Positions 26,555 to 34,294 of a DNA stretch of 49,814 bases are shown piece after piece (positions within the stretch are counted from its first letter, which is position 1; each line of letters opens with the position of its first letter). The DNA lies in assembly GCA_016714975.1 (NCBI GenBank), contig JADKBR010000020.1, positions 1 through 49,814 of the forward strand, in the 5' to 3' direction. The DNA comes from Candidatus Dechloromonas phosphorivorans. Lineage in GTDB: Bacteria > Pseudomonadota > Gammaproteobacteria > Burkholderiales > Rhodocyclaceae. The notes below the pieces were generated by a model, which did no database searches, was not told the DNA's origin, and saw nothing but the letters and a program-made list of their open reading frames with translations. A program made the position numbers and the translations under genes.

Positions 26555-26574
26555 CGGGCAGCTTCGGCTGCCCG
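26555..26574 (+). terminator. Hairpin terminator after efp
   Basis: CGGGCAGC and GCTGCCCG form a perfect 8-bp stem closed by a stable TTCG tetraloop, 26 bases past the efp stop. It is followed by TTCTCAATT rather than a clean T-run. The position between convergent efp and nagZ suggests it serves efp and possibly both directions. Confidence 0.65.
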
Positions 26575-26621
26575 TTCTCAATTGAGTCACCGAATCTGCC
26601 GGTAACAGCATCGCTTGTGGA

Positions 26622-27638
26622 TCAGGCCATCAATCGCGCGATGGTTTCCAGCGCCGCGCGATAGCGCGGATCGGACTGAAGTGCCTGCCAGTCCATCGCC
26701 GCCCGCCTCGGCAACAAGGCTTCGACCCGCCTGCCCCTGGCTGGATCGACTTCCGGATGCCAGTCAGCCAGAACCTCGCCCACGGCATCCGGGGAATTGC
26801 ACACGAGCAACATGTCGCAACCGGCATGATAGGCCGCATCGACGCGGTCTAGCATGCCACCGACGACTCGAGCGCCTTGCATCGACAGATCGTCCGTAAA
26901 GACTACGCCACAAAACTTAATGTCATTTCTTAAATAGTTTATCCATATATTTGAAAATACAGCCGTGTTGCAATCCATGCAGTTGTAAATAACGTGGGCG
27001 GCCATCACCGCATCGAGGTCGAGCCTGCGGTAGGGGAGCAGGTCGTCCTGCATAGCGTCGAGGCTGCGGTCATCGACGGGAAGTTCGACATGCGAGTCGG
27101 GAATCACGTAGCCATGGCCCGGGAAATGCTTGCCACAGCTCGCCATGCCAGCGTCACGCAAGCCAGCCGTCAGCGCCCCGGCCAGTGCGATGACGGCATC
27201 CGGCCGACGATGAATGGCGCGATCGCCAATCACCCGCGACGGTCCGTAGTCGAGGTCGAGAACGGGCGTAAACGAGTAATCGACACCGTGCGAGCGCAGT
27301 TCGGCGGCAAGCACGTAGCCCACCTGGCGTGCAGAATCGAGCGCCGCCTCGGGTTGCTGATCCCAAAGCCGGCCGAGGGCAGCCATCGCTGGCAGCCTGG
27401 TGAATCCCTCGCGGAAGCGTTGCACCCTGCCACCTTCATGATCGACGGCGATCAGGAACGGACTGCGTAGCGCGTGGATCTCGCGCGTCAGCGCTTGCAG
27501 TTGCCCGGGATTCTCATAGTTCCGGGAAAACAGGATGATCCCGCCAACCAGCGGGTGGCAGAGGCGCTGGCGATCAAGATCGCCGAGCCGGGTGCCGGCG
27601 ATGTCGATCATCAGCGGACCGAGGGCGAGCTGTTTCAT
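26622..27638 (-). CDS. nagZ: Beta-N-acetylhexosaminidase NagZ
   Basis: The 338-residue cytoplasmic GH3 enzyme removes GlcNAc from anhydro-muropeptides in cell-wall recycling. The family motif KHFPGHG is present, with the mobile catalytic loop around it, and the nucleophile Asp lies in FTDDLSMQGA. DHEGGRVQRFREGF is the usual substrate-binding loop. Its ATG overlaps the acpS stop (ATGA). A stretch at about 26905-26995, encoding NCMDCNTAVFSNIWINYLRN and neighbours, is strikingly AT-rich and uses codons such as AAA, TTA and ATA that are rare in the rest of the gene, yet the frame is kept. Confidence 0.95.
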   Translation of the reverse strand: MKQLALGPLMIDIAGTRLGDLDRQRLCHPLVGGIILFSRNYENPGQLQALTREIHALRSPFLIAVDHEGGRVQRFREGFTRLPAMAALGRLWDQQPEAALDSARQVGYVLAAELRSHGVDYSFTPVLDLDYGPSRVIGDRAIHRRPDAVIALAGALTAGLRDAGMASCGKHFPGHGYVIPDSHVELPVDDRSLDAMQDDLLPYRRLDLDAVMAAHVIYNCMDCNTAVFSNIWINYLRNDIKFCGVVFTDDLSMQGARVVGGMLDRVDAAYHAGCDMLLVCNSPDAVGEVLADWHPEVDPARGRRVEALLPRRAAMDWQALQSDPRYRAALETIARLMA

Positions 27639-28010
27639 GGGCGTTCAAGAATGACGCAGGCGATGGCGTATTCCGCTTCATCGCTCAGGGAAAGGTGAAC
27701 CGTGAGCCCCTGGTTTTCGATCATTTCAGCCAGTTGACCGCGAAAGGCAAGGATTGGCTTGCCCAGCTCGTCGTGAGCGACGGAAATGGCGGGCAGGACG
27801 GCCGGCGGGCGCACGCCGGTGCCCAGCGCCTTGCAGAACGCCTCCTTGGCCGCAAAACGCTTGGCAAGAAAGCGCCCCTTGGCGGCGGCTTGGGCGAATT
27901 CCGCGAGTTCCTGCGGAGCGAGCAGCTTTTCCAGCGCTCTCGCCGTGCCGCTCCCACATCCCCTGGAGACGCTTCACCGCAACGATGTCGGTGCCGATGC
28001 CGTGGATCAT
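27635..28010 (-). CDS. acpS: Holo-[acyl-carrier-protein] synthase (frameshifted as written)
   Basis: AcpS attaches 4'-phosphopantetheine from CoA to the Ser of ACP, which is encoded at 40273. The N-terminus MIHGIGTDIVAVKRLQGMWE carries the catalytic Asp; after about residue 25 the frame must change (near 27935-27945) to give EKLLAPQELAEFAQAAAKGR, then RFAAKEAFCKALGTG with the second metal ligand Glu, and HLSLSDEAEYAIACVILERP. The change is a net +1 or -2 and not a simple homopolymer. ATGA overlaps link it to pdxJ upstream and nagZ downstream. Full length would be about 125 residues. Confidence 0.9.
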
Positions 28011-28762
28011 TCGCCGCGCTCGGCGGCTTCGCGCATCAACTGTTTCATTTCGCGGACGGCTTCGCGCAAGCCGACGAAAACAGCGCGGCTGACGATGGCG
28101 TGGCCGATGTGCAGTTCGCGGACGCCGGCCAGTCGGGCCACTGGCTGGACGTTGTAGTAGTTGAGTGCGTGGCCCGCATTGAAGCGCATGCCGAGCTTGC
28201 GAACTCGCTCGCCGGCCAGGCGGATCTTGCCCAGTTCGGTGATCACCGCCTGCGCTTCGGCATCGCGGCCCATCGCATGGAAGGCATGGGCATACGGGCC
28301 GGTATGAATCTCGCAGACGCCGGCGCCAATGCGGCCCGCCGCCTCGATCTGCGGTATCTCGGCATCGATGAATACACTGGTCATGATGCCAGACCCGGCC
28401 AGACGGGCAATGACATCCGTCAGACGTGCCTCCTGAGCCAGAATATCGAGCCCGCCTTCGGTGGTAACCTCGTGGCGACCTTCCGGCACCAGCATCGCCA
28501 TTTCCGGTTTCAGGCCGCAGGCAATGCCGACCATTTCATCGGTCGCGGCCATCTCCAGGTTCAGCTTGATCTGGGTCAGGTCGCGCAAGCGCCGGACATC
28601 GGCGTCCTGGATGTGGCGACGATCTTCCCGCAAATGAACCGTAATGCCGTCGGCACCGCCAAGATGTGCCTCGACTGCGCCCCAGACGGGATCCGGTTCG
28701 TAGGTGCAGCGCGCCTGGCGCAGCGTGGCGATATGGTCGATATTGACCCCAAGTTCGATCAT
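28007..28762 (-). CDS. pdxJ: Pyridoxine 5'-phosphate synthase
   Basis: The 251-residue TIM-barrel enzyme condenses 1-deoxy-D-xylulose 5-phosphate with 3-amino-2-oxopropyl phosphate to make pyridoxine 5'-phosphate, the last ring-forming step of DXP-dependent vitamin B6 synthesis. The start MIELGVNIDHIATLRQAR is diagnostic, with ADGITVHLREDRRHIQDADV and the C-terminal ELHIGHAIVSRAVFVGLREA forming the phosphate site. It overlaps recO and acpS by ATGA at each end. The recO-pdxJ-acpS order is usual in Proteobacteria. Confidence 0.97.
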   Translation of the reverse strand: MIELGVNIDHIATLRQARCTYEPDPVWGAVEAHLGGADGITVHLREDRRHIQDADVRRLRDLTQIKLNLEMAATDEMVGIACGLKPEMAMLVPEGRHEVTTEGGLDILAQEARLTDVIARLAGSGIMTSVFIDAEIPQIEAAGRIGAGVCEIHTGPYAHAFHAMGRDAEAQAVITELGKIRLAGERVRKLGMRFNAGHALNYYNVQPVARLAGVRELHIGHAIVSRAVFVGLREAVREMKQLMREAAERGE

Positions 28763-29487
28763 GGATCCTGCAACTCCTTGAATATTCTGCGCGTTTCCAG
28801 CTCCTTGCCGCCGAGATAATAAGCCATCAGCGTGCGCATCAACTGCTTGGCCTCGCCGCGCGATCGCGGATCCGAGAAATCCTCGGCAGCAAGATCGCGC
28901 AAGGTCTTTCCGCTGACCGCCTGGGCGGCGGCACCCGCATGCTCCAGCTTCACCGGGCCCTGTTCCATGCGGTAGGTGTAATGGGCTGCGGGAATGATTT
29001 CCTTGCCGCTACTGTCATGAGTCAAGGTAAGTCCGTAGCCGAGCTCCTGCAACAGTGCTTTCTCGAAGCGGCGCAGGTCGGCCTCGCGCTCCCTGGTCCC
29101 GGTATCCTCGGCTAGCCTTGAAAGCAACTCTGCGTAGCGCGCAAAGAGCTTCTCGTGGGCATCCTCGCGCGGTAGCAGGTGCATCAGCAACTCGTTGAGG
29201 TAGTACCCGCAAAAAAGAGTTGCGCCCTCCAGCAAGGGTTGCCCGCCCTGCCATTCGGCCTTCATCAGGGTCAGAACCTCGCCTTTGCCGGCCCAGCCAA
29301 GTTCAAGGGGCTGAAATGCCATCAACAGGCCGCGAATCGCTGAACGCGGCCGGCGTGCCCCGCGTGCCAGCAGCGCCATGCGCCCGAAGTCACGGGAAAA
29401 CACTTCGACGATGAGACTTGTTTCCCGGAACGGGTATGCGTGCAAAACGTAGGCCGGCTGGCCATCGACTTTGCTGCGCAGGTTCAT
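28759..29487 (-). CDS. recO: DNA repair protein RecO
   Basis: The 242-residue protein loads RecA on SSB-coated single-stranded DNA with RecR, in the RecF pathway. An N-terminal OB-fold is visible (QPAYVLHAYPFRETSLIVEV, RGARRPRSAIRGLLMAFQPL), then a helical domain with CGYYLNELLMHLLPREDAHE. The zinc-finger Cys of some RecO proteins is absent, as in other Gram-negative members. The ATG at 29487 overlaps the era stop; the open frame extends to 29550 but lies within era. Translational coupling to era is likely. Confidence 0.95.
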   Translation of the reverse strand: MNLRSKVDGQPAYVLHAYPFRETSLIVEVFSRDFGRMALLARGARRPRSAIRGLLMAFQPLELGWAGKGEVLTLMKAEWQGGQPLLEGATLFCGYYLNELLMHLLPREDAHEKLFARYAELLSRLAEDTGTREREADLRRFEKALLQELGYGLTLTHDSSGKEIIPAAHYTYRMEQGPVKLEHAGAAAQAVSGKTLRDLAAEDFSDPRSRGEAKQLMRTLMAYYLGGKELETRRIFKELQDP

Positions 29488-30368
29488 TCGTAACCGAGAC
29501 TCTTCAGCAGGCGCTCGTCGTCGTTCCAGCCGGATTTGACCTTGACCCACACCTCGAGATAGACCTTGCCGTCGAACAGGCGCTCCATGTCCTGACGGGC
29601 CTCGCTGGCGATCCGCTTGAGCGCTTCGCCGCCCTTGCCGATGACAATCGCCTTGTGACTGTCGCGGTCGACGACGATTGCAGCGAAAATCCGCCGCAGA
29701 TTGCCTTCGATCTCGAATTTCTCGATCTCGACCGTCGTCGCATAAGGCAGTTCGTCGCCAATGAGGCGGAAGACCTTTTCCCGGATGTATTCGGCGGCAA
29801 GAAAACGTTCGCTCTTGTCGGTCAGATCGTCCTCCGGAAACATCAGCCCTTCATTGGGCAGGTGCTTGCGCGCTTCGGCAAGCAGTTCCCCGGTCTGGCG
29901 CCCCTTGGTCGCGCTGATCGGCACCACCGCCGCGTAATCATGCTCTGCGGAGACCTGAGCGATGAACGGCAGCAGTGCCGTTCGATCCTTCAACTGGTCA
30001 GTCTTGTTGATGACCAGAATGACCGGCCGGTCCCTGGGCAGCAACCTGACCACCGCCTGATCCTTGGCGTCGTAGCGACCGGCCTCGATGACGAAAAATA
30101 CCAGATCGACGTCGTTCAGGGTCTGCGTCACGCCGCGATTCATTGTCCGGTTCAAGGCATTGGCAAACCTGGTCTGGAAGCCTGGCGTATCGACGAATAC
30201 ATATTGCGCGTCGCCGTTGGTAACAATCCCGGTGATCCGGTGCCGGGTGGTTTGCGCCTTGCGCGAAACGATGCTGATCTTCTCGCCGACAAGATGGTTG
30301 AGCAACGTCGATTTGCCGACGTTGGGACGGCCAACGATGGCGATGTACCCGGAACGGATCTTCTTCAT
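29484..30368 (-). CDS. era: GTPase Era
   Basis: The 294-residue GTPase binds the 3' end of 16S rRNA and helps 30S assembly. G1 is GRPNVGKS (13-20), G3 is DTPG, G4 is NKTD, and a C-terminal KH domain carries the RNA-binding loop HKAIVIGKGGEALKRIASEA. The length is normal. It overlaps rnc upstream and recO downstream by ATGA; rnc-era is a widely conserved pair in which RNase III matures the rRNA that Era binds. Confidence 0.97.
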   Translation of the reverse strand: MKKIRSGYIAIVGRPNVGKSTLLNHLVGEKISIVSRKAQTTRHRITGIVTNGDAQYVFVDTPGFQTRFANALNRTMNRGVTQTLNDVDLVFFVIEAGRYDAKDQAVVRLLPRDRPVILVINKTDQLKDRTALLPFIAQVSAEHDYAAVVPISATKGRQTGELLAEARKHLPNEGLMFPEDDLTDKSERFLAAEYIREKVFRLIGDELPYATTVEIEKFEIEGNLRRIFAAIVVDRDSHKAIVIGKGGEALKRIASEARQDMERLFDGKVYLEVWVKVKSGWNDDERLLKSLGYE

Positions 30369-31036
30369 GCCTTGAGTACTTTCAGTGCGCTATCGGCAGC
30401 GGCCTGCTCGGCTAGACGACGGCTGCTGCCCTGCCCGATCGTGCGCATGGCGGGATTCTCGATTTCGCATGCCACTTCGAAGCGCTGTTCATGGGCTGCG
30501 CCGCTGGCCTCGATGACCAGATAGCGCGGCAATGGTCTCTTTCGACCCTGCAGCCATTCCTGCAAGCGGGTCTTGGCATCCTTGTTCGGCTGCCCTTGCA
30601 TCAGTTCGTCGAACAGGGGGAGATAGAGGCGGGCGATGACCGTTTGCGCCGCTTCGAAACCACCATCGAGATAGACGGCACCGATCAGCGCCTCGAGAGC
30701 ATCAGCCAGAATCGACGGACGCTGGCTGCCACCGCTCCTCAGTTCGCCCTCGCCCAGGCGCAAGTATTTGCCGATACTCAGCGTGACGGCCAACCGGTGC
30801 AGCGCATCCTGACGAACCAGATTGGCGCGCAACCGCGAAAGCTCGCCTTCCGCCAAATCCGGATGGCGCCTGAAAAGCGCCACGGCAATCACGCAGTTGA
30901 GAACTCCATCGCCGATGAATTCGAGCCGCTCGTTGTTGGGGTTACCGAAGCTGCGATGTGTCAGCGCAGTCTGCAACAGGGCAGGATCCGCAAAAGCATG
31001 CCCCAGTGCCGCCGGCAGCGTCGACAAGTCAATCAC
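30365..31036 (-). CDS. rnc: Ribonuclease III
   Basis: The 223-residue enzyme cuts double-stranded RNA in rRNA processing and mRNA turnover. The signature is NERLEFIGDGVLN, where most members have GDSVL, so the usual Ser is Gly here. The second acidic cluster is DALEALIGAVYLDGG. The C-terminal dsRNA-binding domain (DAKTRLQEWLQGRKRPLPRY, EQAAADSALKVLKA) is complete. It starts seven bases after the DUF4845 gene stop and overlaps era by ATGA. Confidence 0.96.
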   Translation of the reverse strand: MIDLSTLPAALGHAFADPALLQTALTHRSFGNPNNERLEFIGDGVLNCVIAVALFRRHPDLAEGELSRLRANLVRQDALHRLAVTLSIGKYLRLGEGELRSGGSQRPSILADALEALIGAVYLDGGFEAAQTVIARLYLPLFDELMQGQPNKDAKTRLQEWLQGRKRPLPRYLVIEASGAAHEQRFEVACEIENPAMRTIGQGSSRRLAEQAAADSALKVLKA

Positions 31037-31043
31037 CCATCCT

Positions 31044-31394
31044 TCAGTTAGCGGACGAACCCTTGTAGTTGATCACCAGACTGACATTGGCGAACAGCGG
31101 GATACGCTTGTCGTAGTCGAATGAAACAACGATCGCGCCCTTGTCCTTGGAAACATCAAGCTGTTCCGGCTTGAAGTCGAGCTGATCGATATTGGCAAAG
31201 TTATCGAAAGTCTTTCTGACATCAGCAACAGTCGCCTCGGGGCCCACCCTGGCAACCGTCGCCTTGACATCTTTGAGAATCTTGTAGTACTCAATCACCG
31301 TCGGCGCCACTTTCATGCCCAGCACAGCCACCAGTGTGACCACGACACCCCAGAAAATTAGGCCGGAAAGTGCCACCCCACGTTGATATTTCAT
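31044..31394 (-). CDS. DUF4845 membrane-anchored protein
   Basis: The 116-residue protein begins MKYQRGVALSGLIFWGVVVT, a single N-terminal transmembrane segment with a pilin-like hydrophobic run. A short periplasmic domain follows (APTVIEYYKILKDVKATVAR, SFDYDKRIPLFANVSLVINY). Members of this family regularly lie between lepB and rnc in beta- and gammaproteobacteria, as here, but their role is not established. ATG 31394 is chosen for its GAGGAG ribosome site. Cleavage by the neighbouring signal peptidase is conceivable but not shown. Confidence 0.88.
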   Translation of the reverse strand: MKYQRGVALSGLIFWGVVVTLVAVLGMKVAPTVIEYYKILKDVKATVARVGPEATVADVRKTFDNFANIDQLDFKPEQLDVSKDKGAIVVSFDYDKRIPLFANVSLVINYKGSSAN

Positions 31395-31404
31395 TTTATT
31401 CTCC

Positions 31405-32193
31405 TCACTTGAAGGAACCAATCCGGCTGGGACTGCTCAGGTTCAACCAGATAAAGAATGCCTTGCCCACAATATTTTGCTCGGGCACAAAACCCCAGAA
31501 ACGACTGTCACGACTATTGTCACGGTTATCGCCCATCATGAAGTAGTGCCCGGGCGGCACCTTGCAGACCACACCGGCCGCATTGTAGGTGCAATTCTCG
31601 CGATAAGGAAACTGCGTTGCATCGGAGACAAAGGCTGGCGCATCACTGTCATTCAAGTATCTGTACTCGACATCGCCCATTCTAGCGACATATTGTTCCG
31701 AGTAGTAGAGGCGTTCCGGATGGCGATAGTCCGCGGTTTTTTCCGTATCCGCCAGCTGGCCGTTTATTGTCAGACGCTTGCTCTGATAAGCAACCGTATC
31801 TCCGGGAACGCCGACCACGCGCTTGATGTAATCGAGCGACGGATCTTCCGGGTAGCGAAAGACCATCACGTCGCCCCGTTGCGGCGAATTGATGTCGATG
31901 ATCTTCTTGTTGATCACCGGCAGGCGGATGCCATAGGTGAACTTGTTGACCAGGATGAAATCGCCGACCAGCAGGGTCGGAATCATCGAGCCGGAGGGAA
32001 TCTTGAATGGCTCGAAGAGGAAGGAGCGCAGCACGAAGACGAGCAGTATGACCGGGAAGAAGCTGGCGCCCCACTCCACCCACAGCGGCTCCTTGGCATC
32101 CTTGGCGCGCAATTTCCGGAATTTGAACACGTCGACCGCATAGAGCACACCGGTCACAACGGTCAGCACGAAGAGAATAAGGGCAAAGTTCAT
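31405..32193 (-). CDS. lepB: Signal peptidase I
   Basis: The 262-residue inner-membrane protease removes signal peptides from Sec and Tat substrates. There is an N-terminal membrane segment, a second one before the catalytic domain, the nucleophile Ser in PSGSMIPTLLVGDFI, the general-base Lys in YIKRVVGVPGD, and the C-terminal box GDNRDNSRDSRFWG. It lies 10 bases after lepA, the classic lepA-lepB arrangement. Its own ribosome site is weak, so reinitiation from lepA is possible. Confidence 0.97.
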   Translation of the reverse strand: MNFALILFVLTVVTGVLYAVDVFKFRKLRAKDAKEPLWVEWGASFFPVILLVFVLRSFLFEPFKIPSGSMIPTLLVGDFILVNKFTYGIRLPVINKKIIDINSPQRGDVMVFRYPEDPSLDYIKRVVGVPGDTVAYQSKRLTINGQLADTEKTADYRHPERLYYSEQYVARMGDVEYRYLNDSDAPAFVSDATQFPYRENCTYNAAGVVCKVPPGHYFMMGDNRDNSRDSRFWGFVPEQNIVGKAFFIWLNLSSPSRIGSFK

Positions 32194-32203
32194 TGGTCAA
32201 ATC

Positions 32204-33994
32204 TCAATTATCGACACGCAGGATGGCCAGAAAGGCCTCCTGTGGAATTTCCACGTTTCCGACCTGCTTCATCCGCTTCTTGCCAGCTTTCTGCTTTTCC
32301 AGGAGTTTCCTCTTGCGTGTGATGTCACCACCATAGCACTTGGCCAGCACGTCCTTGCGCATCGCCTTGACGTTTTCACGGGCGATGATATGTGCGCCGA
32401 TGGCAGCCTGAATCGCCACGTCGTACATCTGGCGGGGAATCAGTTCGCGCATCTTGGAAGCCAGTTCGCGGCCGCGATATTGCGAGTTGGCACGATGCAC
32501 AATCAACGACAGGGCATCCACCTTTTCGCTGTTGATCAGGATATCCAGCTTGACCACATCGGCCGCTCGGTATTCCTTGAACTCGTAGTCGAGCGAGGCA
32601 TAGCCCTTCGAACACGACTTCAGCCGGTCAAAAAAGTCCATGACCACTTCGGCCATCGGTATTTCATAGACCAGCTTTACCTGCCGACCATGGTAATGCA
32701 TGTCGACCTGGTTGCCGCGCTTCTGGTTGCACAAGGTGATGACGTTACCCAGATAATCCTGGGGCACGAAGATCGTCGCGGTAATGATCGGTTCGCGAAT
32801 TTCCTCGATCTTGCTCAGTTCGGGCAGCTTGGCAGGGTTTTCGATCTGGGTCACCGAACCATCGCGCATCACCAGTTCGTAAACAACAGTGGGTGCGGTG
32901 GTGATCAGATCCTGATCGAATTCACGCTCCAGGCGCTCCTGTACGATCTCCATGTGCAGCAGACCCAGAAAGCCACAGCGGAAGCCGAAGCCGAGTGCCT
33001 GCGACACCTCCGGTTCGTAGTGCAGCGAGGCGTCGTTGAGTTTCAGCTTTTCCAGCGATTCGCGTAGCGAATCGTATTGATTGGACTCGACCGGGTAAAG
33101 GCCAGCAAATACCTGCGGCTTGATCTCCTTGAACCCGGGCAAAGGTTGGGCAGCCTTCCGATCAACCGTGGTTATTGTATCGCCGACCTTGGCTGCCTTC
33201 AATTCCTTGATCCCGGCAGTAACGAAACCCACTTCGCCGGCACGCAGCGCGTCGCGCGAAACCGACTTCGGCGAAAACACCCCAACCTGTTCGCACAACT
33301 GCTGGGCGCCACTTGCCATGAAAAACACCTTGTCTTTCGGGCGCAAGACACCGTCGACGACGCGCACCAGCATGACCACACCGACGAAGTTGTCGAACCA
33401 TGAGTCGATGATCAAGGCTTTGAGCGGGCCTTCCGGATCGCCCTTGGGCGGCGGAATGCGGGCGACCACCGCTTCCAGAATATCCTCGACGCCCAGGCCG
33501 GTCTTCGCCGAAGCGAGGACGGCATCGGTCGCGTCGATACCGATCACATCCTCGATCTCCTGCCGAGCGCCATCGGGGTCAGCAGAAGGGAGGTCGATCT
33601 TGTTCAGCACCGGCACGACCTCGACATCGAGTTCAAGGGCCGTGTAGCAATTGGCAACGGTTTGCGCCTCGACACCCTGCGAGGCATCGACCACCAGGAG
33701 TGCGCCTTCGCAAGCCGACAACGAACGTGACACCTCATACGAAAAGTCGACGTGGCCCGGCGTATCGATCAGGTTCAGGTTGTAGACCCTGCCGTCACGC
33801 GCCTTGTATTGGAGCGCCGCAGTCTGGGCCTTGATGGTTATGCCCCGTTCGCGCTCGATATCCATCGAATCCAGCACCTGGGCCTCCATCTCGCGGTCGG
33901 AAAGGCCGCCGCAGAGGTGGATGATTCTATCCGCCAACGTCGACTTGCCATGGTCGATATGTGCAATGATGGAGAAATTTCTTATGTGATCCAT
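32204..33994 (-). CDS. lepA: Elongation factor 4 (LepA)
   Basis: The 596-residue ribosome-dependent GTPase back-translocates or assists ribosomes under stress. The G domain has AHIDHGKSTLADR (P-loop), DTPGHVDF and NKIDLPSADP. EF-G-like domains follow, and the LepA-specific C-terminal domain includes YHGRQVKLVYEIPMAEVVMD and ends EAFLAILRVDN. The frame is intact. No Shine-Dalgarno sequence is visible: the bases before the ATG are the T-run of a terminator hairpin (34003-34025). Confidence 0.97.
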   Translation of the reverse strand: MDHIRNFSIIAHIDHGKSTLADRIIHLCGGLSDREMEAQVLDSMDIERERGITIKAQTAALQYKARDGRVYNLNLIDTPGHVDFSYEVSRSLSACEGALLVVDASQGVEAQTVANCYTALELDVEVVPVLNKIDLPSADPDGARQEIEDVIGIDATDAVLASAKTGLGVEDILEAVVARIPPPKGDPEGPLKALIIDSWFDNFVGVVMLVRVVDGVLRPKDKVFFMASGAQQLCEQVGVFSPKSVSRDALRAGEVGFVTAGIKELKAAKVGDTITTVDRKAAQPLPGFKEIKPQVFAGLYPVESNQYDSLRESLEKLKLNDASLHYEPEVSQALGFGFRCGFLGLLHMEIVQERLEREFDQDLITTAPTVVYELVMRDGSVTQIENPAKLPELSKIEEIREPIITATIFVPQDYLGNVITLCNQKRGNQVDMHYHGRQVKLVYEIPMAEVVMDFFDRLKSCSKGYASLDYEFKEYRAADVVKLDILINSEKVDALSLIVHRANSQYRGRELASKMRELIPRQMYDVAIQAAIGAHIIARENVKAMRKDVLAKCYGGDITRKRKLLEKQKAGKKRMKQVGNVEIPQEAFLAILRVDN

Positions 33995-34002
33995 TAGTAA
34001 AA

Positions 34003-34025
34003 AAGGGCGCTTTTGCAGCGCCCTT
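34003..34025 (-). terminator. Rho-independent terminator between the glutaredoxin gene and lepA
   Basis: AAGGGCGC and GCGCCCTT form a perfect 8-bp stem around a 7-base loop, followed on the minus strand by six T. It lies 23 bases past the glutaredoxin stop and its T-run ends about four bases before the lepA ATG. Confidence 0.85.
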
Positions 34026-34048
34026 CCTTGTTCAGAAGACTCTGAATT

Positions 34049-34294
34049 CTAACGGATTCCGGCCAAATATTCACGGACTTTGGGCTCATCGAGGAAGTGG
34101 TGACACAGTTCGGCTTCGCCATGCAGCAGCGCCGGGACCAATTGATCATATCTTGCTTCGAGCGCCGGATCTGAATCAACATCGAGGACCGTCACCGAAG
34201 CGCCAAACTCTTCGGCGAGCGGAGCCAATGCCACCTCCATCTCGTGACAGAGGTGGCAGTAGCTCCGGCTGAGCAGAGTCAGGTCAATTGCCAT
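34049..34294 (-). CDS. Glutaredoxin-family protein (DUF836 type)
   Basis: The 81-residue thioredoxin-fold protein carries the CxxC redox site as SYCHLCHEM (Cys13 and Cys16). The rest (VTVLDVDSDPALEARYDQLV followed by PALLHG, with the cis-Pro region) matches small glutaredoxins that accompany mucD in betaproteobacteria. Its ATG lies before the mucD stop, giving an 11-base overlap, so it is translated with mucD. Its partner is unknown; a thiol-reducing role near the envelope-stress operon is inference. Confidence 0.88.
   Translation of the reverse strand: MAIDLTLLSRSYCHLCHEMEVALAPLAEEFGASVTVLDVDSDPALEARYDQLVPALLHGEAELCHHFLDEPKVREYLAGIR

Noticed and set aside
27695..28819. 374-codon plus-strand frame across acpS and pdxJ
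   Set aside because: It is the mirror of pdxJ and of the acpS region, without any family motif.
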